The notes under the pieces: generated by a model
What the model was told of the DNA's origin: nothing
What the model saw: the letters and a program-made list of their open reading frames with translations, nothing else
The model's database searches: none
Position numbers and translations under genes: made by a program
Origin: WS-2 sp036507005
GTDB taxonomy: Bacteria > Eisenbacteria > RBG-16-71-46
Direction of reading: 5' to 3'
Length of the DNA: 32,247 nt
NCBI GenBank assembly: GCA_036507005.1
Contig: DASXQT010000053.1
Coordinates: 1-32,247 of the forward strand
Part shown: one piece after another, positions 1-9,772 of the stretch
Layout: every line of letters begins with the position of its first letter
How positions within the stretch are numbered: position 1 is the stretch's first letter

Positions 1-192
1 CGCCACCTCCACCCCGCGCCGGAACGCGGCCCGCACCGGGCCCACCTCGCCGCCGATCAGCACCCAGTACTTGCCGGGCGAGAGCGGCCGGGCCTCGAGC
101 AGCTCGACCTCGGCGGTCTTCACCATGGCGTCGCCCACCACTGCGCCCTGGGCGATGCTGCTGGTCTCGACCGCGGCGATCGCGACCGGCAT
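1..192 (-). CDS. pduT: PduT-like tandem BMC-domain shell protein (partial)
   Basis: The first 64 residues are visible; the rest runs off the left edge. The N-terminus (ETSSIAQGAVVGDAM, then LLEARPLSPGKYWVLIGGEV) is a bacterial microcompartment BMC fold and aligns without gaps to PduT as I remember it. PduT is a two-domain BMC-T trimer of the shell. In PduT, Cys38 of the motif TICPGK binds a [4Fe-4S] cluster at the trimer pore; here the aligned residue is Ser38 (RPLSPGK), so the first domain probably lacks that cluster. The ATG overlaps the aldehyde dehydrogenase stop (TGATG), which indicates translational coupling in the BMC operon. The second BMC domain is inferred from family architecture and is not seen. 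Confidence 0.85.
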   Translation of the reverse strand, partial: MPVAIAAVETSSIAQGAVVGDAMVKTAEVELLEARPLSPGKYWVLIGGEVGPVRAAFRRGVEVA

Positions 193-1613
193 CACACGAT
201 CCGGAAGTGGTCGACGAGGGTGCAGCGCCGGATCCGCGTGAAGCTCCGCGCCGTGGTCATGCCCTCCCCGGTGGGGCTCGCGATCGTGAAGCTGGTCGGG
301 CCCTCGCCGCCGTAGCCGAGGCCCGCGAAGTTGGGCCCGTTCTTCACGAAGATCGAGCAGTTGCAGGCCCGCGCCATCTTCGAGAGCTTTTCGATGTTGC
401 GCGAGTGCATCGAGGCGGTGTGGCGGTAGCCGTGCTCGACCTCGATCGCGAAGTCGATCGCCTCGTCGGCGGTGCGCACCCGGGTCATCGCCAGCACCGG
501 CATCATCATCTCGGTCCACAGGAACGGATGGTCGTTGTCCACCTCGCACACCGCGAGGCGCCGCGCCGGATCGCACGGGATGCCGGCGTCCTTCAGGATC
601 ACGTCCACGTTCTTGCCCACGTACTTGCGGTTGATCACCGCGTGCTTGCGCGGCCCCGACTCCTTCTCCAGCAGCATCCCGCGCAGCTTCTCGGTCTGGT
701 GCGGCTGGAGCATGACCGCGCCGGCGCGTGCGAACGCCTCCTTCAGGCGGTCCGCGACCATGCCGACCACCACCGCTTCCTTCTCGTCGGTGCAGATGAT
801 GTTGTTGTCGAGCGAGGTCCCGGCGATCAGGTCGCGCGCCGCCTTCTCGAGATCGGCGGTCTCGTCCACCACCGAGGGCGGGTTGCCGGGCCCCGCGGTG
901 ATCGCCTTCTTGCCGGCGTTCAGGGCCTCGCGCACCACCGCCGGCCCGCCGGTCACCACGTTGAGCCGGATGCCCTTGTACTTGAGCAGCGCCTGGGCGA
1001 TCTCGAGCGTCGGGGTCTCCACCGAGTGGAGCAGCGGGTGGGGCGAACCGGCGCGTTTGGCCGCGCGGTTGACGAGATCGATCGTGAGGTTCGAGACCTT
1101 GCGCGCGTTGGGATGGGGGCAGAACACGCAGGTGTTGCCGCCCGCGATCATCGAGAGCCCGTTGTTGATCACGGTCTCGCTGGGATTCGTGACCGGGGTG
1201 ATCACCGCGATCACGCCGTAGGGCGCGCGCTCCATCAGCGTCATGCCGTGGTCGCCGGTCCACGTGACCGGCGCGAGATCCTCGGTGCCGGGCGTGAGCT
1301 CGGTGACGATCTTGTTCTTGAGGATCTTGTCCTCGACCCGCCCGAGCCCGGTCTCCGACACCGCCAGCTCGGCGAGGACCTTGTAGTTCGCGGCCAGGGT
1401 CTCGCGGGCCGCGGCGATGATGCGCTTGCGGGTCTCGAGCGGGACCTGGTCGTAGGCCTCGAAGGCGGCGTGCGCCGCCGCCACCGCGGAGTCGAGGTCG
1501 GGATGCACCCCGAGCGCGGTCTCGGCCCCGGGTCGCGGCGCCGGGCGGCCGCGCTCGAGGCGCTCCAGCACCTCGGCCACGATGGACTCGATACGCCGCT
1601 CGTCGATCGCCAT
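192..1613 (-). CDS. pduP: CoA-acylating aldehyde dehydrogenase, PduP/EutE type, BMC lumen enzyme
   Basis: A 473-residue member of the EutE/PduP family, which converts an aldehyde (acetaldehyde or propionaldehyde) plus CoA and NAD+ to acyl-CoA and NADH inside a microcompartment. The catalytic Cys is Cys274 in DNNIICTDEKE, and the NAD-binding segment VITPVTNPSETVINNG is intact. Residues 4-20 (DERRIESIVAEVLERLE) form a short amphipathic helix followed by a Pro/Ala/Arg linker (RGRPAPRPGA). That is the layout of PduP encapsulation peptides and indicates targeting to the shell lumen. It sits between the BMC-P gene (16-nt gap) and the BMC-T gene (1-nt overlap). The aldehyde is unknown because no signature enzyme (diol dehydratase, ethanolamine lyase, fuculose-phosphate aldolase, glycyl-radical enzyme) lies in the window. 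Confidence 0.93.
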   Translation of the reverse strand: MAIDERRIESIVAEVLERLERGRPAPRPGAETALGVHPDLDSAVAAAHAAFEAYDQVPLETRKRIIAAARETLAANYKVLAELAVSETGLGRVEDKILKNKIVTELTPGTEDLAPVTWTGDHGMTLMERAPYGVIAVITPVTNPSETVINNGLSMIAGGNTCVFCPHPNARKVSNLTIDLVNRAAKRAGSPHPLLHSVETPTLEIAQALLKYKGIRLNVVTGGPAVVREALNAGKKAITAGPGNPPSVVDETADLEKAARDLIAGTSLDNNIICTDEKEAVVVGMVADRLKEAFARAGAVMLQPHQTEKLRGMLLEKESGPRKHAVINRKYVGKNVDVILKDAGIPCDPARRLAVCEVDNDHPFLWTEMMMPVLAMTRVRTADEAIDFAIEVEHGYRHTASMHSRNIEKLSKMARACNCSIFVKNGPNFAGLGYGGEGPTSFTIASPTGEGMTTARSFTRIRRCTLVDHFRIV

Positions 1614-1629
1614 GACGGGGGCTACCCGC

Positions 1630-1944
1630 TCAGCGCTCGGTGCTCACCGCGCCGACGCGCTTCACGTAGACGTCGCGGCCGCCCAGCTCGACCGAGTCCA
1701 CGATCCCGCAGATCACCGCGTCCACCGGCTTCTCGCGCGACACCTCCGTCATGCGCGCCGAGGAGCCCTGCGCCACCAGCACCAGCTCGCCGGTGCCGGC
1801 CCCGACCGCGTCGGCCGCCACGACGTGGTTCCCGGTGGGCTTGAACTGGCCGTCCACCTCGCGCACCAGGAGCAACTTGAGCGACAACAGCCCCGAATCC
1901 TTGCGGGTCGAGACCACCGTGCCCAGCACCTCGGCCAGGATCAC
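1630..1944 (-). CDS. eutN: BMC-P vertex protein, EutN/CcmL family
   Basis: A 104-residue pentameric shell protein that caps the vertices of the icosahedral microcompartment. The sequence begins VILAEVLGTVVSTRKD and contains KLLLVREVD, AADAVGAGTGELVLVAQGSSAR and VDAVICGIVDSV, the standard EutN/CcmL/PduN beta-barrel signatures. I chose a GTG start at 1944: it lies 8 nt after the stop of the preceding BMC-H gene, with a purine-rich GGGG upstream, and gives the canonical N-terminus. The reading frame stays open further upstream, but only as an overlap with the BMC-H genes. Length is slightly above the usual 85-100 residues, with a short charged tail (RVGAVSTER). Confidence 0.93.
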   Translation of the reverse strand: MILAEVLGTVVSTRKDSGLLSLKLLLVREVDGQFKPTGNHVVAADAVGAGTGELVLVAQGSSARMTEVSREKPVDAVICGIVDSVELGGRDVYVKRVGAVSTER

Positions 1945-1952
1945 GGACGCCC

Positions 1953-2258
1953 CTAGCGCTGCTTCGCGGGCGTGGCGGCGGCGCCGCGGATCGGGAGCAC
2001 GTCCTCGAGCATCGGGTGCGGACGCGGAATCACGTGGACCGAGACCACCTCGCCCACCTTGGCGGCCGCAGCCGCACCGGCCTCGGTCGCCGCGCGCACC
2101 GCGGCCACGTCGCCCCGCACCACGGTGGTGACGTAGCCGCCGCCGATCTTCTCGTAGTGCACCAGGTTCACGCGCGCGGCCTTGACCATCGCGTCCGAGG
2201 CCTCGACCATCGCCACCCACCCGCGCGTCTCGATGAGTCCCAGGGCTTCTTCGTTCAT
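1953..2258 (-). CDS. BMC-H hexameric shell protein with canonical pore
   Basis: A 101-residue single-domain BMC protein of the PduA/EutM/CsoS1 type that forms the hexagonal shell facets. It begins MNEEALGLIETRGWVAMVEASDAMVK and keeps the pore loop YEKIGGGYVTTVVRGDVAAV, where the Gly-rich segment lines the central pore. The C-terminus has HVIPRPHPMLEDVLP followed by a short Ala-rich tail. The ATG is preceded by AAGGAG at 7-nt spacing, the best ribosome binding site in this operon, consistent with a major structural component. It is the second gene of the BMC operon. Confidence 0.95.
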   Translation of the reverse strand: MNEEALGLIETRGWVAMVEASDAMVKAARVNLVHYEKIGGGYVTTVVRGDVAAVRAATEAGAAAAAKVGEVVSVHVIPRPHPMLEDVLPIRGAAATPAKQR

Positions 2259-2276
2259 GCGTGGCTCCTTCGGGGA

Positions 2277-2579
2277 TCAGTCCATGCGGGGGGCGTAGAC
2301 CGCGCCGGGCCCCGCGAGAGAACCTTCCAGTTGATCGTCCGGCGCGGGGATCACGTGGTGCGCGAGCACCTCGCCCACGCGCGCCGCGGCGCGCCGGCCC
2401 TGCTCGACCGCGGCCTCCACCGAGGCCACGTCGCCGCGCACCGCGACCGTGACCAGCGCCTCGGTGGTCACCTCGTAGCGCGTAAGCCGCACTTGCGCGG
2501 TCTTGCACATCGCGTCGGCGGCCTCGATCGCCCCGACCAGTCCGCGCGTCTCCACCAGCCCGAGGGCCTGTCTAGGCAA
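2277..2579 (-). CDS. BMC-H shell protein with atypical acidic pore loop
   Basis: First gene of the BMC operon; about 100 residues if translated from the TTG at 2579 (MPRQALGLVETRGLVGAIEAADAM). It is a clear BMC-H paralogue of the next gene, but its pore loop reads YEVTTEALVTVAVRGD. The usual Gly-Ser-Gly is replaced by Thr-Glu-Ala, which should put an acidic ring at the hexamer pore. The start is uncertain. The frame extends 20 codons further to a GTG at 2639, only about 6 nt after the predicted transcription start. The TTG gives the family-standard N-terminus but has only a distant GGAG (14-nt spacing). The C-terminal tail (LEGSLAGPGAVYAPRMD) is not conserved with its paralogue. Confidence 0.88.
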   Translation of the reverse strand: MPRQALGLVETRGLVGAIEAADAMCKTAQVRLTRYEVTTEALVTVAVRGDVASVEAAVEQGRRAAARVGEVLAHHVIPAPDDQLEGSLAGPGAVYAPRMD

Positions 2580-2880
2580 TCTGGGCGCCCGATCTCCGAC
2601 GTGTTGGAACTCCGCGGAATCCGCGGCCACGGCGCTCACCGTAGGCGCGGCACGCTAGCAGGGATGGGGTGGAGGGTCAACGCGCGGATGCGCGTTCGGA
2701 GCGCTCCTGGCCGCGTGCGCGGAGGGCTTCGGCGGCCGGGCGAAACCTTCCACTGAGCCTGGTTCGGGGCCCTGCCGATAGGAATGGGGTGGCGCCAAGG
2801 CCCTCCAGTGGGTGATTGGCGCCGTCCGGACGCCGGCCCGGGGCCGGGGCCAACGAGGCGAAGCACAGGGAGGTACAGCA
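2580..2880. other. Divergent intergenic region
   Basis: About 300 bp between the minus-strand BMC operon and the plus-strand gene at 2881. It carries the BMC promoter. If the GTG at 2639 were the true start, its right-hand boundary would shift. I see no convincing promoter for the plus-strand gene and no RNA gene. Confidence 0.5.
2652..2680 (-). promoter_or_regulatory. Sigma70-type promoter of the BMC operon
   Basis: Read on the minus strand: -35 TTGACC (2675-2680), a 17-nt spacer and -10 TAGCGT (2652-2657). The predicted transcription start is near 2645. The TTGACC hexamer recurs in two other promoters in this window. No operator-like repeat is evident beside it. Confidence 0.6.
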
Positions 2881-3102
2881 ATGCCGCAGCATCGGGCAAC
2901 GTTCACGAAGGACGAATGGTCGGCGTTGCGCGTCCTGGTCGATCATCTGCGACGCGCGGAACCGAAGGACCGCGAGCGCCTGCGCGAGGGGATGCGCGGC
3001 CTGGGCTTCTACATCTCCGACTTCGAGAAGGCCGAGAGCCGGTTCGTGCTCTCCGATCTCGACCGGCTGGTCCAGATGGGCGAGATCAAGGTCGTCGGGT
3101 AG
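2881..3102 (+). CDS. Small protein of unknown function (73 aa)
   Basis: The only plus-strand gene I support in the window. The ATG at 2881 has an excellent Shine-Dalgarno (AGGGAGGT, 6-nt spacing), which decides the start over an in-frame ATG at 2812. The product is 73 residues, charged and predicted mostly helical (KDEWSALRVLVDHLRRA, then KDRERLREGMRGLGFYISDF), ending in a short hydrophobic IKVVG. It has no cysteines, signal peptide or membrane segment. I do not recognise the family. A strong hairpin follows 15 nt after the stop, so it is probably monocistronic. Its position beside the divergent BMC operon could suggest a regulatory role, but nothing in the sequence shows DNA binding. Confidence 0.7.
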   Translation: MPQHRATFTKDEWSALRVLVDHLRRAEPKDRERLREGMRGLGFYISDFEKAESRFVLSDLDRLVQMGEIKVVG

Positions 3103-3116
3103 CGAGCGGGACTCCT

Positions 3117-3149
3117 GCGCGGCCGCGGCTCTGGATGCCGCGGCCGCGC
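3117..3149 (+). terminator. Hairpin terminator after the 73-aa gene
   Basis: A perfect 13-bp GC-only stem (3117-3129 pairing with 3137-3149) with a 7-nt loop TCTGGAT. The outer bases GACT/AGTC extend the stem across a 3-nt bulge. Only a short T-run (CTTTC) follows, so it is a strong hairpin but a weak intrinsic terminator by the classical rule. Confidence 0.6.
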
Positions 3150-3159
3150 AGTCGCTTTC

Positions 3160-3600
3160 ACCGGCGAAAAATCATGGGCCCCGGCCGCGGCGCTAATTGT
3201 AGTGCGGGGGGTGCGTTGTGCACCGCGGTCTCGGGGCCCCACATAAAGTTCCCCGCTATGACCGTGTGCCGGTCCGCAAGACTCCTTCGCTCGCGATAAG
3301 GGGATCAGTCCACAGCCGGCCAATCACCTGTCGAGCAGGGAACATCTGATTGCTCTATTCGGTTTTTACTTACGAGGCGTCCGGTCCTCGCTACGGCTAG
3401 TCGAGTTCGCTTCGGCCCGCGTGCTACGCCGGGGACCCATCGCAAGCGCGGTGCCCGTCGCGGCGCGCTCCAGCGCCTTCTCGCGAGGCGCGCGGAACCG
3501 CCTGTAGCCGCATCGGTTAGCGGGGCAGGCTCGAGCGAGCCCGAGCTGACGGCAAACGCTCGGATCGCGGGGCTCTGGGGGTTCTCCCCCGTCCGGGGGG
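3160..3600. other. Gene-free region with possible RNA structure
   Basis: About 440 bp with no ORF that has a credible start, ribosome site or recognisable product. Composition dips in GC around 3280-3370. On the plus strand, CGGTC near 3229, GACCG near 3260 and CGGTC near 3271 allow two mutually exclusive hairpins. A GAGCA/TGCTC stem near 3333-3355 is followed by TTTTT at 3362-3366. I checked for tmRNA, RNase P RNA, SRP RNA, tRNA and common riboswitch cores by eye and found none. It may hold a small RNA, or be plain intergenic DNA. Confidence 0.35.
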
Positions 3601-3601
3601 G

Positions 3602-3627
3602 AAAAACTCCGCGCGGGCGCGCGGAGT
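3602..3627 (-). terminator. Rho-independent terminator of the peptide importer operon
   Basis: Read on the minus strand, a 10-bp stem (ACTCCGCGCG with CGCGCGGAGT, 3606-3627) is followed at once by five T residues (3602-3606). It lies about 20 nt after the stop of the last ATPase gene. This is a textbook intrinsic terminator. A second C/G-rich hairpin (CCCCC GGAC GGGGG) follows just downstream. Confidence 0.88.
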
Positions 3628-3646
3628 CGTGCCGCGAAGGTGGGCT

Positions 3647-5737
<2,091 letters not shown>

Positions 5738-5741
<4 letters not shown>

Positions 5742-6907
5742 GCCGGCTTCCCTCCCGTCACGCGCCGCGGGTCGAGCGCGTCGCGCAGGCCGTCGCCGAA
5801 GAAGTTGAACGCCATCACGGTGAGGAAGATCGCGACGCCCGGCGCCCACAGGAGCCAGGGGAACGAGGTCAGGACGTGCAGGCTGCGCGCCTGATTCAGC
5901 ATGTTGCCCCACGAGGCGCTCGGCTCCTGCACGCCCACGCCCAGGAACGACAGGAACACCTCGCCCAGGATGTAGCCCGGGATCGCGACCGTGGCGGCCA
6001 CGATCACGAACGACATGGTGTTGGGCAGGATGTGGCGCGCGATGATGCGGAGCCGCGACACGCCCAGCGCCTCGGCGGCCGCCACGAACTCCTGGCGCCG
6101 GATCGAGAGCACCATGCCGCGGATCACGCGCGCGAGGCCGGCCCAGCCGATGAAGGCGAGGATCGCGACGATCGCGAGGTAGACCTGCTGGCTCGGCAGC
6201 TCGACCGGGAACACGGCGCGCAGCGCGATGATGAGGTAGAGGCCGGGGATGCTGAGCAGCAGCTCGGTGCCGCGCATCAGGAGGTTGTCGACCCAGCCCC
6301 CGAAGTAGCCCGAGATGCCGCCGAGCAGGAGCCCGAGGGTGAAGGAGATCGCGATCCCCACCAGACCCACGGTGAGCGAGATCTGGGCGCCGTAGAGCAG
6401 GCGCGAGAGCACGTCGCGCCCGAACGGATCGCCCCCGAGCAGGAACACGCGCCCGGGCGGATCGACGCCGTAGAGATGACGGTCGGCGGGGATGAACCCG
6501 AGCAGGCGGTAGCGCTCGCCGCGCACGAGGAAGCGCAGGGTCTGGCGGCGCGCGCGGTCGGGGCGGAAGCGGAAGTCGCGCGCGTCCTCGAGCACGGTGG
6601 GGTGGACGAAGGGCCGGTGGAAGGCGCCGGCCGCGTCGCGCACGTGGAGCGGCTGGGGCGGATGGTAGAAGCGCTCGCGGTCCATGCTCTCCTGTGAGTA
6701 GGGGGCGAGGAACGGCGCGAACAGCGCGATCGCATAGAAGAGCACGAGCAGCGCGCCGCCCGCGACCCCGAGCGGGCTCTTCTTGAACTGGCGCCAGAAC
6801 ATGCGCCCGGGCGAGAGCGGGGGCGGCTCGCCGCGCCGCGCCGCGCTCGCCGGCGCTACGACCGCCGCGACGCCGCGCTCGCGGGCGCTCACCGGCGGCT
6901 CACTCAT
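5738..6907 (-). CDS. oppC: Peptide ABC importer permease (OppC/DppC) with a large periplasmic insert
   Basis: A 389-residue inner-membrane permease. It has an N-terminal cytoplasmic tail of about 45 residues, TM1 (GVAGGALLVLFYAIALFAPFL), then a binding-protein-dependent transport domain with the EAA loop (EFVAAAEALGVSRLRIIARHILPN) and several further TMs. Between TM1 and the conserved motif DPFGRDVLSRLLYGAQ there are about 100 residues instead of the usual 30-40, rich in Arg, Asp and aromatic residues. This insert should face the periplasm and may shape docking of the large binding protein. The ATG overlaps the oppB stop by 8 nt, and the gene overlaps oppD downstream. Confidence 0.94.
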
Positions 6908-7865
6908 ACGCGATCCGCGGGTCGGCGGCGGCGAGCATCAGGTCCGCGACCAGGTTCCCGAGCACGAGCATGGCCGAGGCCATGAGCACGGCGCCCATCA
7001 CCAGGTACTGGTCCTGGGAGAGGATCGCCTCCAGGGTGATGCGCCCGAGGCCGGGCCAGCCGAAGATGACCTCGGCCACGAACGAGCCCGACACCAGGGC
7101 TCCGAGGGTGTAGCCGAACAGCGTGATCAGGGGGTTGATCGCGTTCCGGAGGGCGTGCTTGAAGATCACGTCGCGCTCCGCGAGCCCCTTGGCGCGGGCG
7201 GTGGTCACGTAGTCGAGGCGCAGCACGTCGAGCAGGTTGGCGCGCATCTGCCGCATGCGCGCCGCGAGCGGGATCAGGCCCACCACGATCGCCGGGAGCA
7301 CGAGGTGGCGCGCCAGGTCGAACGCTTTGCCGAACGCGTCCATCCCGTCCCAGTCGAGCGAGTGCATCCCGCCCACCGGGAACCAGCCGGTGCGGGCGGC
7401 GAAGAGCAGCAGCAGCAGCCCGGACAGCACCTCGGGCACCGAGAGCCATGCGAACGCGCCGAAGGACAGCACGCGGTCCACCCAGGTGTCCTGGCGCACC
7501 GCCGCCCACACCCCGAGCGGGATCGCGAGCCCCCAGGTCACGAGCGCCGCGGCCACGGCCAGCACCAGCGTGTTCGCCACGCCCTCGCGCAGCACGGCGA
7601 ACACCGGCTGATGGCGCGAGAACGATTCGCCGAAGTCGCCGCGCAGGAGGTTCCCGATGTAGAGCAGGAACTGGACGTAGGCGGGGCGATCGAGGCCGAA
7701 GTTCCGGCGCATCGCCTCCAGGGTCTCCGGCGAGATCTGGGGGTTCTCCGCCATGGTGTTGAGGAAGTCGCCGGGCGCCAGGTAGAGGAGCAGGAAGGTG
7801 AGCGCAGCGATCCCGAGCATCAACGGGACGATCTGGAGCAGGCGCCGGAGGATGTAAGTGCGCAT
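6900..7865 (-). CDS. oppB: Peptide ABC importer permease (OppB/DppB)
   Basis: A 321-residue permease and partner of the OppC-like protein. The N-terminus MRTYILRRLLQIVPLMLGI is diagnostic of OppB/DppB, followed by the periplasmic segment with FGLDRPAYVQFLLYIGNLLRGDFGES. The EAA loop is LDYVTTARAKGLAERDVIFKHALRNA, and the final TMs include FVAEVIFGWPGLG. About six membrane helices are visible. The ATG at 7865 has a GGGGGG-rich Shine-Dalgarno. A 54-nt gap separates it from the binding-protein gene; no separate promoter is visible there. Confidence 0.95.
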   Translation of the reverse strand: MRTYILRRLLQIVPLMLGIAALTFLLLYLAPGDFLNTMAENPQISPETLEAMRRNFGLDRPAYVQFLLYIGNLLRGDFGESFSRHQPVFAVLREGVANTLVLAVAAALVTWGLAIPLGVWAAVRQDTWVDRVLSFGAFAWLSVPEVLSGLLLLLFAARTGWFPVGGMHSLDWDGMDAFGKAFDLARHLVLPAIVVGLIPLAARMRQMRANLLDVLRLDYVTTARAKGLAERDVIFKHALRNAINPLITLFGYTLGALVSGSFVAEVIFGWPGLGRITLEAILSQDQYLVMGAVLMASAMLVLGNLVADLMLAAADPRIAYE

Positions 7866-7919
7866 GACCCCCCGGGGCTCAGGCCGGGTTCGGCGGGCGG
7901 TTCATGCCGGGCCCGGGTT

Positions 7920-9740
7920 TCAGGCCCGCCCGGGGCGGGCCTTCATGAACACGCGCTCGATGTTCCAGAGCAGGCGGTGGGGGATCACGGTCGGCTGCAC
8001 GTTCCCGAAGCGGTTCCGCACCGGGACCTTGATGATCTGCGTGGGCAGCCAGACCACGAAGCACTCGTCGTTCAGGAGTTTCTGGATCTCCACCCAGTCG
8101 CTCCGCCGCTTCGCGAAGTCGGTGGTGGTGAGGTTGTCCTCGACGAGCTGGTCGATACGCGCCTCGGCTTCGGTCTCGGGCTTGGGCTGCTTGATGTTCC
8201 AGAAGTGCGTGAGCCCGGTCGAGCGCAGCGTGTTCTGACCCTGCCCCACCGGGTCGGGCGGCACGCCGCTCTGGAGCCCGAGCAGGATGGCGTCGTACTG
8301 GAAGTCCTGCCTCAGGTTCGTGATCAGGGTGTTGAACTCGACCGGCGCCGGCAGGCAGTCGATCCCGACCCGCGCCAGGTCGTCCTTGATCAGGTTCGCC
8401 ATCGCCTTGCGGACGTTGTTGTCGCTGTTGGTCTTGAGCGTGAAGCGCAGGGCATGGCCCTGGGCGTCCTCGAGGATTCCGTCGGCGTTCGCGTCCTTGA
8501 AGCCCAGACTCGCGAGCAGCTTCTTCGACTCCTCGGGGTTGTAGTCCGAGCCTCCGACCTCGGGCGTGTACCAGGTCTTGTTCCCGGCGGTGGCGGTGGA
8601 CCAGTTCTTGACCGCGTCGCCGAAGAAGGGCCCGCGGATGATCGCTTCGCGGTCGATCGCCATCGAGACCGCGCGCCGGAACACCGGATTGCTGAACCAC
8701 GCGTACTTGAGCCGGTCGACCTGCGTCGCCCCCAGCTTCTTGCCGGGCGCGGCCTCGCGGACGCGGTTGAGGTTGAACCAGAAGAAGTTCGTGGTCATGC
8801 CCGGCCCCAGGTCGTGGAGCGTGTAGTCCCCGGCCTTGGCGCCGTCGGCGTAGGTCTTGTAGTCCTCGGGCTTCACCTGGTCGATCGCGTCGAGGTCGCC
8901 GGCCGCGAACTTGAGCGCCGCGGTGTTCTGGTCGGGCACGATCAGGAACACCACCTCGTCCAGGTACGGCAGGCGCCGCCCGCGGGCGTCCGTGCGGTAC
9001 CAGTACGGGTTGGGCGCGATCACGGTCTTCTCGTTCTGCACGAACTGCTTCACGCGCCACGGCCCGCTCGTCACGATGCTCTCGGGCGGCGTGCTCACCC
9101 GGTAGGCCGACGCAAACTCCCCGCGCCGGAACGACGCCTCGAGCACGTGCTTGGGCACGATGTAGAGCGACGCCATGGTGCCGAGCATGTTGGCGTAGGG
9201 CTTCGCGATCCTCGTCACCACCGTGTACGAGTCGGGCGCCGAGACCTCGAAGTGCTTGCCGCCGATCGAGAGCAGGTCCTGGACCGCGGGATGGAGCGTC
9301 GCGTCGTAGGCCACCTCGAACGTGAACAGCACGTCCTCGGCGGTGAGCGGGTGTCCGTCCGAGAAGCAGAGGCCCCGGCGCAGGTGCCAGGTATAGGTCA
9401 GGCCGTCGGCGCTCATCTCGTACGCGCGGGCGAGCCCGAAGGTGTCGCGCATCGCCCCGTTGTCGTAGTCCATGAGCGCGGCGTACAGGCGGTTGTTCAC
9501 GTCGTTCGAGGAGCTCTCGTTCGACATGATCGGGTTGAAGGTCTTGGGGGAGCTGGTCTGCCCGATCACGAACCGGCCGCCGTACTCGCCGAGCTCGGGC
9601 AGCGCCAGGGTCATGGTGTCCGCGGGGAGTGGATGTGCGTCCACGCGAGCGGGGACCGCGCCGCTCCGCCCGCTGCACCCCGCGGAGGCGAGGCACAGGA
9701 GGCCCGCCCCGATCGCCCCGACGCAACCGCTGGTCCGCAT
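7920..9740 (-). CDS. Peptide-binding lipoprotein, solute-binding protein family 5
   Basis: A 606-residue extracytoplasmic substrate-binding protein, first gene of the importer operon. A signal peptide ends in the lipobox-like ASAGC (about residues 18-22), so it is probably lipid-anchored. The SBP family 5 fold is shown by SADGLTYTWHLRRGLCFSDG, LTAEDVLFTFE, ALKFAAGDLDAID, VFRRAVSMAIDREAII and the YNPEESKKLLASLGF segment typical of DppA/OppA. The ATG has GGGGGAG at 4-nt spacing and a strong promoter 45-75 nt upstream. It is longer than E. coli DppA (about 535), and KDANADGILED suggests an acidic Ca-binding-like loop. Ligand not predictable. Confidence 0.93.
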   Translation of the reverse strand: MRTSGCVGAIGAGLLCLASAGCSGRSGAVPARVDAHPLPADTMTLALPELGEYGGRFVIGQTSSPKTFNPIMSNESSSNDVNNRLYAALMDYDNGAMRDTFGLARAYEMSADGLTYTWHLRRGLCFSDGHPLTAEDVLFTFEVAYDATLHPAVQDLLSIGGKHFEVSAPDSYTVVTRIAKPYANMLGTMASLYIVPKHVLEASFRRGEFASAYRVSTPPESIVTSGPWRVKQFVQNEKTVIAPNPYWYRTDARGRRLPYLDEVVFLIVPDQNTAALKFAAGDLDAIDQVKPEDYKTYADGAKAGDYTLHDLGPGMTTNFFWFNLNRVREAAPGKKLGATQVDRLKYAWFSNPVFRRAVSMAIDREAIIRGPFFGDAVKNWSTATAGNKTWYTPEVGGSDYNPEESKKLLASLGFKDANADGILEDAQGHALRFTLKTNSDNNVRKAMANLIKDDLARVGIDCLPAPVEFNTLITNLRQDFQYDAILLGLQSGVPPDPVGQGQNTLRSTGLTHFWNIKQPKPETEAEARIDQLVEDNLTTTDFAKRRSDWVEIQKLLNDECFVVWLPTQIIKVPVRNRFGNVQPTVIPHRLLWNIERVFMKARPGRA

Positions 9741-9772
9741 GTGGCTCCCCCGAGTGAACGTGAACGACCGAA

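Noticed and set aside
2755..2785. Possible plus-strand promoter GATAGGAAT for the 73-aa gene
   Set aside because: No -35 hexamer stands at a usable distance; the match is too weak to list.
3160..3605. tmRNA, RNase P RNA or SRP RNA
   Set aside because: No tag reading frame ending in Ala-Ala, no GAGGAAAGTC core, no SRP tetraloop segment and no T-arm were found.
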